Shown piece after piece: positions 51,347 to 60,736 of a DNA stretch of 64,000 nt. Made by a program: the position numbers and the translations under genes. Under the pieces are notes generated by a model, which was given only the letters and a program-made list of their open reading frames with translations, was not told the DNA's origin and did no database searches. This DNA comes from Bacteroidales bacterium UBA6851 (GTDB lineage: Bacteria > Bacteroidota > Bacteroidia > Bacteroidales > UBA932). The stretch's first letter is position 1. The number at the start of each line of letters is the position of its first letter. The DNA is taken from contig DKDJ01000009.1 in NCBI GenBank assembly GCA_002451795.1, positions 124,001 through 188,000 on the forward strand, written 5' to 3'.

Positions 51347-51371
51347 AAATATTTTTAATAACTTTCGTTAT

Positions 51372-51401
51372 CTGGCGCGGTGTTTGCAATACTGCCGCCA
51401 G
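51372..51401 (+). terminator. Possible weak terminator hairpin between lgt and tolC
   Basis: CTGGCG and CGCCAG form a 6-bp stem that can extend with a bulge (GGT with ACTG), followed by TTATTTTAT. Weak T run; it may only be a leader hairpin of the efflux operon. Confidence 0.35.
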
Positions 51402-51414
51402 TTATTTTATGTAT

Positions 51415-52815
51415 ATGAAAAGAGTGATGTTGTTTTTGTTTGCTGTCATGATGTCTGCAGCGGTACTTCCGGCTCAGGAGGTGCAAGAGAGTGCGGATAG
51501 TAGTCAGGCAGCTCCGAAAGTGATTTCCGTAGATCAGGCACTTGAGATTGCGCTTAGTGAAAATGCTTCTGTCAAAGTGGCGGAGATGGAAATCAAGAGA
51601 ACTGGCTATGCCAGGAAAGGTTCTTATTCTTCGCTGTTCCCTCAGATTGATGGAAATGCTGCATATCAGCGCACTATCAAGAAGCAGGTGATGTACATGG
51701 ATTTCGATATGTCTGGCTTTGGCGGGGGAGAAGAAGCGTCTTCTGGTACTACTTCTGGAGGCGGTATTGAGGTCGGACGCTGGAATACGTGGTCTGCTGG
51801 TGTGTCCGCTTCCATGCCACTTGTCAATGCCCAGTTGTGGCAGAGCCTGAAGATATCAGATATTGATGTAGAACTTGCTGTTGAGAAGGCTCGTAGCTCC
51901 AAACTTGAGATGGTTAAGCAGGTTAAGCAGGCTTATTTCGCTTGTCTGCTTGCTAAGGAAGCCTTCGGGGTGTATAAGTCCGTTTATGAGAATGCTCTTG
52001 CCAATCTTGAGCAAACTCAGCGCAAGTATAATGCGCAGAAAGCCTCTGATCTTGATCTTGCACGCTCCAAGACGAGCCTTGCCAATGCCATCCCTAATGT
52101 TTTCGATGCAGAGAACTCGGTAGTGCTCTCTTTATGGCAGTTGAAGGCTGTGATGGGAGTGGACCTTTCAGAAGACATTGATGTGGAAGGAACGCTTCTT
52201 GACTATGATGAGGAACTTCTTGGTGCGTCAGTTTCGATGGAACAGCCTGATCTTTCCGGCAACTCATCTCTCCGTCAGCTTGATATTCAGGCGCAGCAGC
52301 TGGCAGCGAGCATAAAGGCTCAGAAGTATGCAAGTCTTCCAAGTCTTGCCTTGTCCTTTTCATATAGTATGAATGCCATGACCAACGATTTTAATTTTAG
52401 CGCGTACCGTTGGTCTCCATATTCTTATGTCGGATTGAGCCTTCAGATTCCTATTTTTGCTGGAGGTAAACGTGCCAATGCGGTGCGTCAAGCCCGTGTG
52501 CAAGCTGATGAACTTGATGTACAGGCACAGGAGACAGAGCGCCAACTTCGTATAGCTATCAGACAGTATCTTAATACAATGGATACTGCTGTCAAGAGTT
52601 ATTCGTCTGCGTTGAGTGCGGTTGAGTCCGCTGGAAAGGCATACGATATCGCCAGCAAGTCATATAGTGTCGGCAAGAATACTCTTACTGACCTTAATGA
52701 CGCACAACTTGCTCTTACGCAGGCCAGATTGACATCTTCACAGGCAGTCTACAATTATCTTGTGGCCAAAGCAAACCTTGAAAGTACCATAGGTGCTGAT
52801 TTTATAAATGAATAA
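51415..52815 (+). CDS. TolC-family outer membrane efflux protein
   Basis: 466 aa from the second of two close ATG codons (51409 and 51415), giving MKRVMLFLFAVMMSAAVLPAQ as signal peptide. The protein is rich in coiled helices with two OEP repeats; SLSLQIPIFAGGKRANAVRQA-type text (quoted part: LQIPIFAGGKRANAV) near residue 350 is the classic TolC-family landmark. It forms the outer-membrane duct of the RND pump encoded downstream; its stop overlaps the adaptor start. Confidence 0.9.
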   Translation: MKRVMLFLFAVMMSAAVLPAQEVQESADSSQAAPKVISVDQALEIALSENASVKVAEMEIKRTGYARKGSYSSLFPQIDGNAAYQRTIKKQVMYMDFDMSGFGGGEEASSGTTSGGGIEVGRWNTWSAGVSASMPLVNAQLWQSLKISDIDVELAVEKARSSKLEMVKQVKQAYFACLLAKEAFGVYKSVYENALANLEQTQRKYNAQKASDLDLARSKTSLANAIPNVFDAENSVVLSLWQLKAVMGVDLSEDIDVEGTLLDYDEELLGASVSMEQPDLSGNSSLRQLDIQAQQLAASIKAQKYASLPSLALSFSYSMNAMTNDFNFSAYRWSPYSYVGLSLQIPIFAGGKRANAVRQARVQADELDVQAQETERQLRIAIRQYLNTMDTAVKSYSSALSAVESAGKAYDIASKSYSVGKNTLTDLNDAQLALTQARLTSSQAVYNYLVAKANLESTIGADFINE

Positions 52816-53845
52816 TAGCGGAAAAATGAAAATAAGAAGTGTAATGTGCGGACTTGCCGTCATGGTTTTGGCAAGTTCTTGTGGTGCACGCAAGCAGGAA
52901 GCTGCACCTGTGGAAGAAGACAAGACCCCTATTGTGGAGGTTTATTCTACAGTCAAGGAGACTGTGTCTCATGAGACTAACTATTCTACTACAGTTCAGG
53001 CAAATGTGATTAACAATATCACACCGCAGAATGCAGGTAGAATTCGTAAATTGAATGTGGAAGTGGGTGATTTCGTAAAGTCTGGTCAGATCCTCGCCGA
53101 GATAGACAGGGTGCAGCTTGATCAGGCAGCCCTCAAACTGAAAAATGACGAGACGGAACTTGAGAGATGCCGTCAGCTCTACAAGGAAGGCGGACTTTCA
53201 CAGTCTGATTTCGAGTCCATGGAGCTTTCATTCAAAGTATCCAAGAGTTCTTATGACAATCTTTTGGAAAACACGGTTCTTCGTTCGCCGATAAGCGGTG
53301 TAGTTACGGCCAGAAATTATGATGTGGGGGATATGTATGCGATGTCATCACCTATTTATACCGTGCAGCAGATTTCTCCTGTTAAACTTCTTGTAGCTGT
53401 TTCTGAGGCGGATTACACCAAGGTATCAAAGGGCGACAAGGTAAAAGTCATCGCTGATGCTCTTCCTGGAGAAGAGTTCAAGGGTTCAGTAATCCGTCTG
53501 TATCCTATAATGGATGCAGCTTCGCATACTTTCAATGTTGAAGTGCAGGTAGCAAACACATCTGCTCGTCTGCGTCCTGGCATGTATGCAAGGGCGTCTC
53601 TCAATATGGGCGACACAAATAGTATTGTGATTCCGGACGCTGCCGTAGTTAAACAGCAGGGCTCTGGACAAAAGCTTGTCTATGTCCTCAATGATGATTC
53701 CACCGTGGATGCGAGGGTCGTTACTCTCGGACGTTTCTTTGATGACAAGTATGAAGTTGTGACAGGACTTTCAGAGGGCGAAAAAGTTGTTGTTAAAGGT
53801 CAGTCATTGCTGAAGTCTGGTGATAAAGTGGAGGTTGTAAAATGA
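52808..53845 (+). CDS. RND efflux periplasmic adaptor subunit (membrane fusion protein)
   Basis: 345 aa (339 if started at the Met at 52826). A lipoprotein signal ends at LASSC. Adaptor landmarks: GRIRKLNVEVGDFVKSGQIL (lipoyl half), a short helical hairpin, LRSPISGVVTARNYDVGDMY (second lipoyl half) and the beta-barrel region LRPGMYARASL. It links the TolC-type duct and the RND pump. Start overlaps tolC by 8 nt; stop overlaps the pump start as ATGA. Confidence 0.92.
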   Translation: MNNSGKMKIRSVMCGLAVMVLASSCGARKQEAAPVEEDKTPIVEVYSTVKETVSHETNYSTTVQANVINNITPQNAGRIRKLNVEVGDFVKSGQILAEIDRVQLDQAALKLKNDETELERCRQLYKEGGLSQSDFESMELSFKVSKSSYDNLLENTVLRSPISGVVTARNYDVGDMYAMSSPIYTVQQISPVKLLVAVSEADYTKVSKGDKVKVIADALPGEEFKGSVIRLYPIMDAASHTFNVEVQVANTSARLRPGMYARASLNMGDTNSIVIPDAAVVKQQGSGQKLVYVLNDDSTVDARVVTLGRFFDDKYEVVTGLSEGEKVVVKGQSLLKSGDKVEVVK

Positions 53846-56800
53846 GTATCTATCGTTCAGCGGTCAAACATCCGGTAACCACCACGCTCATATTCGTCGC
53901 TTGTGCGATTTTGGGCTTGTTCTCGCTGAGCAGGATTTCCATTGCTCAGTTCCCGGATTTTGATGCAAACACCATTATGGTTATGTCCTCGTATCCCGGA
54001 GCAAATGCCAGGGATATAGAGAATAACCTGACCAAGGTTCTTGAGAATGCGCTCAACGGTGTTGCGGATCTCAAGGAACTTAATTCCCAGTCCAAGGAGA
54101 ACATCTCCCTGCTTACTCTTACGTTTGAATACGGAACAGATATAGATGAAGCAACCAATAATGTCCGGGATAAACTTGATATGGTGAGTTCGACGCTTCC
54201 TGATGGAGCTTCTCTGCCTACAATCTTCAAGTTCAGCGCGGACGATATGCCTATTATGCTGCTTTCCGCCACGGCAGACGAGAGCCTTCAGGGTCTTGAC
54301 AAGATTCTTGACGACAAACTTGCAACACCTCTTGCCAGAGTAAGTGGGGTCGGTACAGTATCTGTCATAGGTGCTCCGAGCCGAGAGATTAAGGTATATT
54401 GTGACCCATCCAGACTTCAGGCATACGGGCTTACTATCAGTTCTTTGGCTCAAGTCATTTCCGCTGAGAACAAGAATATCCCTTCTGGAAATATTGATAT
54501 TGGTAGCCAGACGTATACCCTTAGGGTCCAGAAAGAGTTTACAGATCCTTCTGAACTTCTGGATGTAGTGGTGGGTAACCATAATGGAGATGTGGTATAT
54601 CTTCGCGACGTGGCCACCCTTGACGATGGACCTGAGGAGCGCGAGCAGGAGTCCTATACTGATGGAGTGAGAGCTGCGCGTGTCACTATTCAGAAGCAGA
54701 CCGGAGCAAATACAGTCAATGTGATTCGTGATGTTAAGAAGCAGCTCAAACAGATAGAGAAGACGCTCCCTTCCGATATTCAGATTTCTGTCATTAATGA
54801 TGGTTCCACCGAGATTATCAATACTATTCACACTCTTGTGGAAACCATATTGATTACATTCTTGGTCGTAATGCTCGTGGTATTCTTATTCTTGGGGAAC
54901 TTTAAGTCTACCATCATTATCGTACTGTCTATCCCTATTGCGCTCCTTGCATCTTTGGTGTACTTGTTTGCGACAGGAAGCACTTTGAACATTATCTCCA
55001 TGTCGGCGCTTGCTATAGCTATCGGTATGGTTGTGGATGATGCCATTGTGGTATTGGAGAATGTGTCCACGCATCTTGCCAGAGGAGAAAAACCTCAAGA
55101 AGCCGCCGTACATGGGACTGGAGAGGTAGGTATTTCCGTTGTTGCGTCAACTCTTACCATGCTATGTGTATTCCTGCCTCTAACTATGGTTCAGGGTATG
55201 GCAGGTATCATGTTTAGCCAGCTCGGATGGATTGTGAGCATTATCATGATTGTTTCCACAACAGCGGCCCTTACGTTTGTTCCTATGCTTTGCTCTCGCT
55301 GGCTTACAGCGGAGAAGAGTCATGGAAAACTTTATCAGTGGCTGTTTGTGCCATTTAATAAACTTATAAACTGGATTTCAAGAGGATATGCTCATGTCAT
55401 CAGATGGTCTGTGAAACGTGGAGTTATTGTAGTGTCAGTCTTTGTGGTCATGCTCGTTCTGTCTCTTGTATTCCTTGTTCCAGGCATCAAGACAGAGTAT
55501 TTCCCTCGCGGGGACTCGGAGCGTATAACTGCTACCATCAATCTTCCTAATGGTACAGCGCAGGATGTTACTCGTGATTTCTACAATAAAATCTACAATG
55601 AGATAGAGGCTGCGGTTCCTGAGATCAAGGTGTTCAATGGATCGTTCGGTCAGGCCGACTCTGATAATGCCTTTGCAAGTATGCAGAGTAACGGTACACA
55701 TATCGTCTCCCTTAATATCAACATCGGTACTTCAAGTACCAGGCAGCGCAGTTCTGCGGAAATAGCTGACGTGGTTCGTGGTATTATTTCTAAGTATCCT
55801 GAGGTTAGAACAGCTACGGTTACTGATGGCGGCATGGGTATGGGAGGCGCTTCTTCTGTTGATGTCGAGATTTACGGCTATAGTTTTGATGATTCCGATG
55901 TTCTGGCAAAGCAGATTCAGGCCAAGATGAAGTCTAGCCCAATCTTTGCACAGGTGACGCTAAGTCGTGACGAGTATACTCCTGAACTTCAGGTGGACTT
56001 TGACAGGACCAAACTTGCTCTGAATGGTCTCAATTCTACTACCGCAGGTGCTGCGTTCAGCGCTGCCATGAGTGGAACCGTGGCTTCATATTATAGGGAA
56101 GATGGAGAAGAGTATAACATCCGTGTTAGATATGCTCCGGAGTTTCGTACTAATGTGGAGGACATTGAGAATATCAGCATTCCTAATGCTGTTGGCAAAC
56201 AGGTAAGAATAAAGGATTTGGGAACTGTCGTGGAAACTCTGGTCCCTCCTACCATCGAGCGTAAGGATCGTGAAAGAGTAATTACTGTGAGCGGCATGCT
56301 TGCCAAGGGGGCTGCCTTGAGTGACGCTGTGGCAGTAGCGGAAGAGGTGATTGCTGATACACCTGTGCCTTCTGGATTGAGTACTGTGATTGCTGGTGAT
56401 TATGAAGATCAGCAGGATTCGTTCAAGGATCTTTTCGTACTCATGATTCTTATGGTCGTCCTCGTGTATATGGTCATGGCATCTCAGTTTGAGTCTTACA
56501 TGGGACCTCTGGTTATCATGCTTTCTATCCCATTTGCCCTCATTGGAGTATTCTTCGGATTGAGGGTGACTGGCACTGCACTCGGACTTATGGCTTTGAT
56601 AGGTGTGATAATTCTACTAGGTATCGTGGTGAAGAATGGTATTGTACTTATTGACTATACTATTCTGTGCCGTGAAAGAGGTATGAACATAAGGGATGCG
56701 GCTACTACAGCAGCAAAGAGTCGTCTTCGTCCTATCCTTATGACTACACTTACCACTGTGCTCGGTATGCTTCCTATGGCTGTGGGCCATGGTGAGGGTT

Positions 56801-56931
56801 CTGAGATGTGGAACTCACTCGGAATCACTGTCTGCTGGGGTCTTACTATCTCCACATTGGTGACTCTCGTGCTGATTCCTACCGTATACTGTATGGTATC
56901 ATCTATTCAAGAAAGGAGGAAAAGAAAATGA
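53842..56931 (+). CDS. RND-family efflux pump inner membrane subunit
   Basis: 1029 aa, the size of AcrB-class pumps, with 12 membrane segments in two halves. The proton-relay pair in TM4 is Asp399-Asp400 (AIGMVVDDAIVVLENV), with the TM10 partner region LGIVVKNGIVLIDY holding the lysine. The periplasmic porter region has the usual F-P-D-F and S-Y-P-G segments (QFPDFDANTIMVMSSYPG). A drug or envelope-lipid pump; substrate unknown. Ends QERRKRK with ATGA overlap to the next gene. Confidence 0.94.
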   Translation: MSIYRSAVKHPVTTTLIFVACAILGLFSLSRISIAQFPDFDANTIMVMSSYPGANARDIENNLTKVLENALNGVADLKELNSQSKENISLLTLTFEYGTDIDEATNNVRDKLDMVSSTLPDGASLPTIFKFSADDMPIMLLSATADESLQGLDKILDDKLATPLARVSGVGTVSVIGAPSREIKVYCDPSRLQAYGLTISSLAQVISAENKNIPSGNIDIGSQTYTLRVQKEFTDPSELLDVVVGNHNGDVVYLRDVATLDDGPEEREQESYTDGVRAARVTIQKQTGANTVNVIRDVKKQLKQIEKTLPSDIQISVINDGSTEIINTIHTLVETILITFLVVMLVVFLFLGNFKSTIIIVLSIPIALLASLVYLFATGSTLNIISMSALAIAIGMVVDDAIVVLENVSTHLARGEKPQEAAVHGTGEVGISVVASTLTMLCVFLPLTMVQGMAGIMFSQLGWIVSIIMIVSTTAALTFVPMLCSRWLTAEKSHGKLYQWLFVPFNKLINWISRGYAHVIRWSVKRGVIVVSVFVVMLVLSLVFLVPGIKTEYFPRGDSERITATINLPNGTAQDVTRDFYNKIYNEIEAAVPEIKVFNGSFGQADSDNAFASMQSNGTHIVSLNINIGTSSTRQRSSAEIADVVRGIISKYPEVRTATVTDGGMGMGGASSVDVEIYGYSFDDSDVLAKQIQAKMKSSPIFAQVTLSRDEYTPELQVDFDRTKLALNGLNSTTAGAAFSAAMSGTVASYYREDGEEYNIRVRYAPEFRTNVEDIENISIPNAVGKQVRIKDLGTVVETLVPPTIERKDRERVITVSGMLAKGAALSDAVAVAEEVIADTPVPSGLSTVIAGDYEDQQDSFKDLFVLMILMVVLVYMVMASQFESYMGPLVIMLSIPFALIGVFFGLRVTGTALGLMALIGVIILLGIVVKNGIVLIDYTILCRERGMNIRDAATTAAKSRLRPILMTTLTTVLGMLPMAVGHGEGSEMWNSLGITVCWGLTISTLVTLVLIPTVYCMVSSIQERRKRK
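56912..56919 (+). promoter_or_regulatory. Shine-Dalgarno-like site of the PG0541-like gene
   Basis: AAAGGAGG lies 8 nt before the ATG at 56928, within the last codons of the pump gene. It may be fortuitous because those codons encode a basic tail. Confidence 0.45.
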
Positions 56932-57221
56932 AAGCGATGTTCATAGCATATAATCAGTCCTACAATGAGGAGATTTGCGACATCTTGGCAAGTTTCGGCC
57001 AGCGCGGTTATACAAGGTGGGAGGATATCGAAGGAAAGGGCAGTTTTAACGGCCAGCCTCATCTCGGAAGCCATGCATGGCCTGAAATGAACCACGCTGT
57101 GCTTGTCGTGGTCAAGGATGACAAGGTGGAACCGATACTTTCGGCTCTAAAAGCCAAGGATGAAGCATCACCGGAACTTGGTTTACGGGCATTTGTATGG
57201 AATATTGAAACTTTGTATTAA
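56928..57221 (+). CDS. PG0541-like PII-type small protein associated with the RND operon
   Basis: 97 aa from the ATG at 56928 (MKAMFIAYNQSYNEEICDIL). Small alpha/beta protein with the segment RGYTRWEDIEGKGSFNGQPH and the closing ALRAFVWNIETLY-like GLRAFVWNIETLY, which match the transporter-associated PG0541 group, structurally akin to PII-like trimers. It is tied to the RND pump by an ATGA overlap, so it probably reports or adjusts pump activity; this is inference. No lipidation or export signal. Confidence 0.75.
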   Translation: MKAMFIAYNQSYNEEICDILASFGQRGYTRWEDIEGKGSFNGQPHLGSHAWPEMNHAVLVVVKDDKVEPILSALKAKDEASPELGLRAFVWNIETLY

Positions 57222-57234
57222 TTTGCTATCTTTG
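57204..57234 (+). promoter_or_regulatory. Promoter of trxA
   Basis: ATTG (57204-57207), 19 bp, TATCTTTG (57227-57234). The terminator stem of the upstream operon starts two bases after the box, as at 5173. Confidence 0.6.
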
Positions 57235-57236
57235 TA

Positions 57237-57264
57237 CCCGTCACCGTTTTGGTGGCGGGTTTTT
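57237..57264 (+). terminator. Intrinsic terminator of the RND operon, placed at the trxA start site
   Basis: A 9-bp stem (CCCGTCACC with GGTGGCGGG, one wobble), loop GTTTT, five T residues. It lies 15 nt after the stop of the PG0541-like gene. Confidence 0.85.
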
Positions 57265-57280
57265 ATAAATATATTGAATT

Positions 57281-57595
57281 ATGGCACAAGTAATAAATGA
57301 TGCAAATATTGCAGAAGTTCTTGCTTCTGGAAAGCCGGTTGTGATAGACTTCTGGGCTACATGGTGCGGTCCGTGCCGCGTTCTCGGTCCTACCGTTGAA
57401 GAAGTGGCTGAAGAGTATTCCGACCGGGCTATTGTTGCAAAATGCAACGTGGATGATTGTGAAGACATCTCTATGAAGTACGGGATTCGTAATATCCCTA
57501 CCCTTCTCTTTTTTAAGAATGGGGAGGTAGTGGATAGAACGGTGGGAGTTGTATCCAAGCAGGATATCACATCTCGTATAGACAAACTATTTTAA
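57281..57595 (+). CDS. trxA: Thioredoxin
   Basis: 104 aa, cytoplasmic, no signal. Active site WCGPC at 28-32 (VIDFWATWCGPCRVLGP), cis-proline in RNIPTLLFFKNGE. General disulfide reductase. Followed after 15 nt by a small outer-membrane barrel gene. Confidence 0.96.
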   Translation: MAQVINDANIAEVLASGKPVVIDFWATWCGPCRVLGPTVEEVAEEYSDRAIVAKCNVDDCEDISMKYGIRNIPTLLFFKNGEVVDRTVGVVSKQDITSRIDKLF

Positions 57596-57610
57596 TTAAA
57601 ATTCTTAAAG

Positions 57611-58258
57611 ATGAAAAAGATTCTTGTAACCCTTGCGGCCCTTGCGCTTGCAGTTTCGGCTTATGCCCAGGTAGGTGTGAGCGTCGGTCTTACTTCAGCT
57701 TCAGCTACACTTGAAGCTGCTGCCAATGATGTTAAAGGCGGTGCTATTAACAGTTATCACGTCGGACTCTCATACAAATTGGGACTGGGTAATATTCTTG
57801 CCATTCAGCCGGCTATCCTCTACAACGTAAAGGGAAGCAATTTCGATGTGACAAAGATCGGTGATACCAAACTTAATTTCAAGACAGGCTTCGTAGAGGT
57901 CCCCGTACAGGTTCAGCTTGGTTTCGGAATTGGCAAGGTGGTGAGATTGTATGGCCTGGCAGAGCCTTTCGTGGGATATGCTGTCACTAATGAGATTACT
58001 GCTTCCGGAGCACTCGCAGCAGCCTCTGAGCCGAAGAAGACATGGGATAATGTTAAGAATCGTCTTGAGTACGGTGTGAGCCTCGGCGCTGGTGTGGAGG
58101 TGCTTCGTCATCTTCAGCTGAGCGTGAAGTATTTCTGGACACTGAGTGACCTTTACGGTGCAAATGACGCCACGCTTGATAATATCATTTCCGGCATCGG
58201 AAACATAAATGCCAAGAATGTCAACGGTATCTCCGCTACAGTTACATTGCTATTCTAA
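57611..58258 (+). CDS. Small outer membrane beta-barrel protein
   Basis: 215 aa. Signal peptide MKKILVTLAALALAVSAYAQ. The rest is alternating hydrophobic beta strands (VGVSVGLTSASATLEAAAND, YHVGLSYKLGLGNILAIQPA) ending in a terminal Phe (ATVTLLF), the C-terminal pattern recognised by the BAM complex. It fits the 8-stranded porin-like/PorT-like barrel class. Function unknown. Confidence 0.8.
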   Translation: MKKILVTLAALALAVSAYAQVGVSVGLTSASATLEAAANDVKGGAINSYHVGLSYKLGLGNILAIQPAILYNVKGSNFDVTKIGDTKLNFKTGFVEVPVQVQLGFGIGKVVRLYGLAEPFVGYAVTNEITASGALAAASEPKKTWDNVKNRLEYGVSLGAGVEVLRHLQLSVKYFWTLSDLYGANDATLDNIISGIGNINAKNVNGISATVTLLF

Positions 58259-58260
58259 AT

Positions 58261-58791
58261 ATGTCAGATAAAAAGGCGGTCATTTTCTGTTCCGCCAGCA
58301 GTGATATAGACCCTATATACAATCAAGCTGCACGTGAAATAGTACGTGCGGCTTGTTTGTGTGGATACGATATAGTGTCTGGGGGTACGGTCAAGGGGAC
58401 CATGAAAGTCGTGTGTGATGAAGCTGCCGCATGTGGGGTCGAGGTTATTGGTGCCATACCGCGGTTTATGAGCGGGCTTGAGCATCCTCTGCTTACACGT
58501 TGCGTGTGGACGGATAGAATGTCGGAGAGAAAAGATTCCATGCGCGAGGGAACATGCCTTGCCATCGCTCTTCCTGGTGGAATTGGTACTCTGGATGAGC
58601 TTTCAGAGACCTATTGTCTTGCCAAGATGGGTTTGTACAAAGGTCGGGTTGTGGCGTTTAACATGGATGGTTTCTATGAACCATACAAGCAACAACTTGA
58701 CTTGTTTGTGGAAAAGGGGATGCTTGATAGGGCGTCTCGGGAGTTGATTTCTTTTCCTGAGACAGTAGAGCAATTGAAGTCGTTATTGTGA
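58261..58791 (+). CDS. LOG-family (TIGR00730) nucleoside phosphate phosphoribohydrolase
   Basis: 176 aa. LOG motifs are visible: SGGTVKGTMKVVCD in place of the usual GGG-x-G-L-MG, and LPGGIGTLDELSETY, the PGG-x-GT-x-x-E catalytic motif. The family cleaves AMP-like or cytokinin nucleotides to base and ribose phosphate. The next gene starts at a GTG overlapping its stop (GTGA). Confidence 0.85.
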   Translation: MSDKKAVIFCSASSDIDPIYNQAAREIVRAACLCGYDIVSGGTVKGTMKVVCDEAAACGVEVIGAIPRFMSGLEHPLLTRCVWTDRMSERKDSMREGTCLAIALPGGIGTLDELSETYCLAKMGLYKGRVVAFNMDGFYEPYKQQLDLFVEKGMLDRASRELISFPETVEQLKSLL

Positions 58792-59756
58792 GTAGGGAGG
58801 AGATATTGGCTTATCTGTCATCCGATTGGACACGGGTGATGAATTATATGGACGGTGCGTTGAGCACTGATGTCCGTCTTCTTGATTCGGTCAATAATAG
58901 CATTAGGTCGCATTCTGGCAAGATGCTTCGCCCAATAGTTGCACTGCTTATGGCTAAGGCCTGCGGACAGCCGAATGATGATACATACCGTTATGCTGCG
59001 GCTATTGAACTTCTGCACAATGCTACTTTGCTTCATGATGACGTTGCGGACGAGAGTTCTGAAAGGCGTGGACTGCCTACGGTATCTTCCCTTCTTGGAC
59101 CGTCTGCGGCTGTGCTTGTTGGGGATTTTTGGCTGTCAAAGGCTGTGGAACTCGTATTCGGAGCTTCGTCGTACAGCGAAGTTGTAGGCCTTTTCTCCAA
59201 AAGCCTTACCAGCCTTGCAGAGGGAGAGATGATTCAGCTTGAAAAAGCCAGTAGTGCTGATACTCAAGAGTCTGATTATTATAGGATTGTGGAGTGTAAG
59301 ACCGCTACACTTTTCTATGCTTCCACTGTTTCGGCGATGAAGTCCATCAAGGCTTCTGGCGAGATGGTGAGGGCTGCAAAAGATTATGGGACTTCACTTG
59401 GAATAGCCTTTCAGATTAAGGATGATATCCTTGACTATGTGGGGACAGACGTTCTTGGAAAGCCGACCGGTGTGGACTTGAAAGAGAAGAAGATCACATT
59501 ACCGCTACTCGGCGCATTGAAAAACTCCCCTCGGGAGGCCGAGATAAGGTCGATGATTATGGATATGGATGCTCATCCTGAATATCAGGATGAGATCCGC
59601 TCTTTCGTGATGGATAATGGCGGGCTTGATTATGCTGCGGAGTGCCTTGAAAAGTTTATTGGAAAGGCTAAGGCAGCGCTTGGTGATATTGAAGATTCGG
59701 CCGCCAAGGATTATCTTGTTTCTATAGTGGAATACAATACTTTAAGAAATATATGA
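58788..59756 (+). CDS. Trans-polyprenyl diphosphate synthase
   Basis: 322 aa with GTG start. Both aspartate-rich motifs are present: LLHDDVADESSERRG (first, DDxxD, near residue 83) and QIKDDILDYVGTD (second, near 215). The sequence GKMLRPIVALLMAKACG near the N-terminus binds isopentenyl diphosphate. It probably makes the octaprenyl-type chain of menaquinone; chain length cannot be read by eye. Overlaps holB as ATGA. Confidence 0.9.
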   Translation: MSREEILAYLSSDWTRVMNYMDGALSTDVRLLDSVNNSIRSHSGKMLRPIVALLMAKACGQPNDDTYRYAAAIELLHNATLLHDDVADESSERRGLPTVSSLLGPSAAVLVGDFWLSKAVELVFGASSYSEVVGLFSKSLTSLAEGEMIQLEKASSADTQESDYYRIVECKTATLFYASTVSAMKSIKASGEMVRAAKDYGTSLGIAFQIKDDILDYVGTDVLGKPTGVDLKEKKITLPLLGALKNSPREAEIRSMIMDMDAHPEYQDEIRSFVMDNGGLDYAAECLEKFIGKAKAALGDIEDSAAKDYLVSIVEYNTLRNI

Positions 59757-60736
59757 CGTTCAGTCAGATACAAGGAAATGCAGAGGTAGTAAGGGCTCTT
59801 GCTGGTATGGTAGATGCCGGAAGAGTTCCTAATGCACTGTTGTTTCAGGATGAAGACGGGGGCCAGGCCATGGAGATCTGCCTCGCATTTGTCCAGTATC
59901 TGTACTGCCGTTCGCGCGCAACCGGAGATTCATGTGGGATTTGTCCGCAGTGCAATAAAACAGGCAAACTCATTCATCCGGATGTGCATTTCATCTTCCC
60001 TACAGCCTCGTCTATGCTGTCAGTGCAGTTTTCACGACAGTTCAGAGAACTTGTCTTGAAGAATCCTCGCTTTACTGAGGACGAGCTTGCTGCGGCGCTT
60101 GGTATAGAGGGGAAGAAGCAGATGATAGGGGTGGACGAGTCCAAGCATCTTCTGGACGAACTTTCGGTGAGCCCGTTGGAAGGCGGATTCCGCACGGTGG
60201 TTGTCTTTCTGCCTGAGTTTATGAACGCGGAGGCTGCCAATAGGCTTCTTAAGAGCATTGAAGAGCCCGACAGCAGGACTGTATTCGTGATGATTACCCA
60301 TCATCCAGAGAAGGTCCTTCAGACTATATCTTCTCGGTGTCAGCGGATTATGGTGGCAGGCTCTGGGTGTGGGGCATCGGTTTCCTTTCAGTCTCCGGAA
60401 CTATATACTGATCTTATAGATGCTTTATGCAAGAGGGATTTCCTTTCCGCTCTTGATGTATCTGATGCTCTGGCTGCATTGCCTTCAAGGGATATGGCGA
60501 AGTCTTTCTGCAAATATGCGGCCTTTTCATTGAGAGAGATATTTCTGATCCAGCAAGGGCTGCCAGCCACTTCGGCTTCGGAGATTTCTCGACGTGCCGC
60601 TTCTTCTCTTCCTAAGAGTTTTCCGCGAAAGACGCTTTCCGTGCTTGATGATGCCGCACGTAAAATAGACTTGAATATTAACCTTAAGATTCTGTTTACC
60701 GACATGGTTGACAAACTGATTATATATGCAAAATAA
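59753..60736 (+). CDS. holB: DNA polymerase III subunit delta' (clamp loader)
   Basis: 327 aa. RFC/AAA-type fold: GNAEVVRALAGMVDAGRVPN at the N-terminus, a four-Cys zinc knuckle (CRSRATGDSCGICPQC), HPDVHFIFP, and the sensor region EEPDSRTVFVMITHHPEKVLQT ending in SRCQRI (the SRC motif). The P loop is degenerate (LFQDEDGGQAM), as is common for delta'. It overlaps ricT by 11 nt. Confidence 0.88.
   Translation: MTFSQIQGNAEVVRALAGMVDAGRVPNALLFQDEDGGQAMEICLAFVQYLYCRSRATGDSCGICPQCNKTGKLIHPDVHFIFPTASSMLSVQFSRQFRELVLKNPRFTEDELAAALGIEGKKQMIGVDESKHLLDELSVSPLEGGFRTVVVFLPEFMNAEAANRLLKSIEEPDSRTVFVMITHHPEKVLQTISSRCQRIMVAGSGCGASVSFQSPELYTDLIDALCKRDFLSALDVSDALAALPSRDMAKSFCKYAAFSLREIFLIQQGLPATSASEISRRAASSLPKSFPRKTLSVLDDAARKIDLNINLKILFTDMVDKLIIYAK

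Noticed and set aside
53857..54831. 324-codon minus-strand frame opposite the RND pump gene
   Set aside because: Lies wholly within a clear pump coding sequence, with Ile/Arg/Cys-rich nonsense composition and no promoter.
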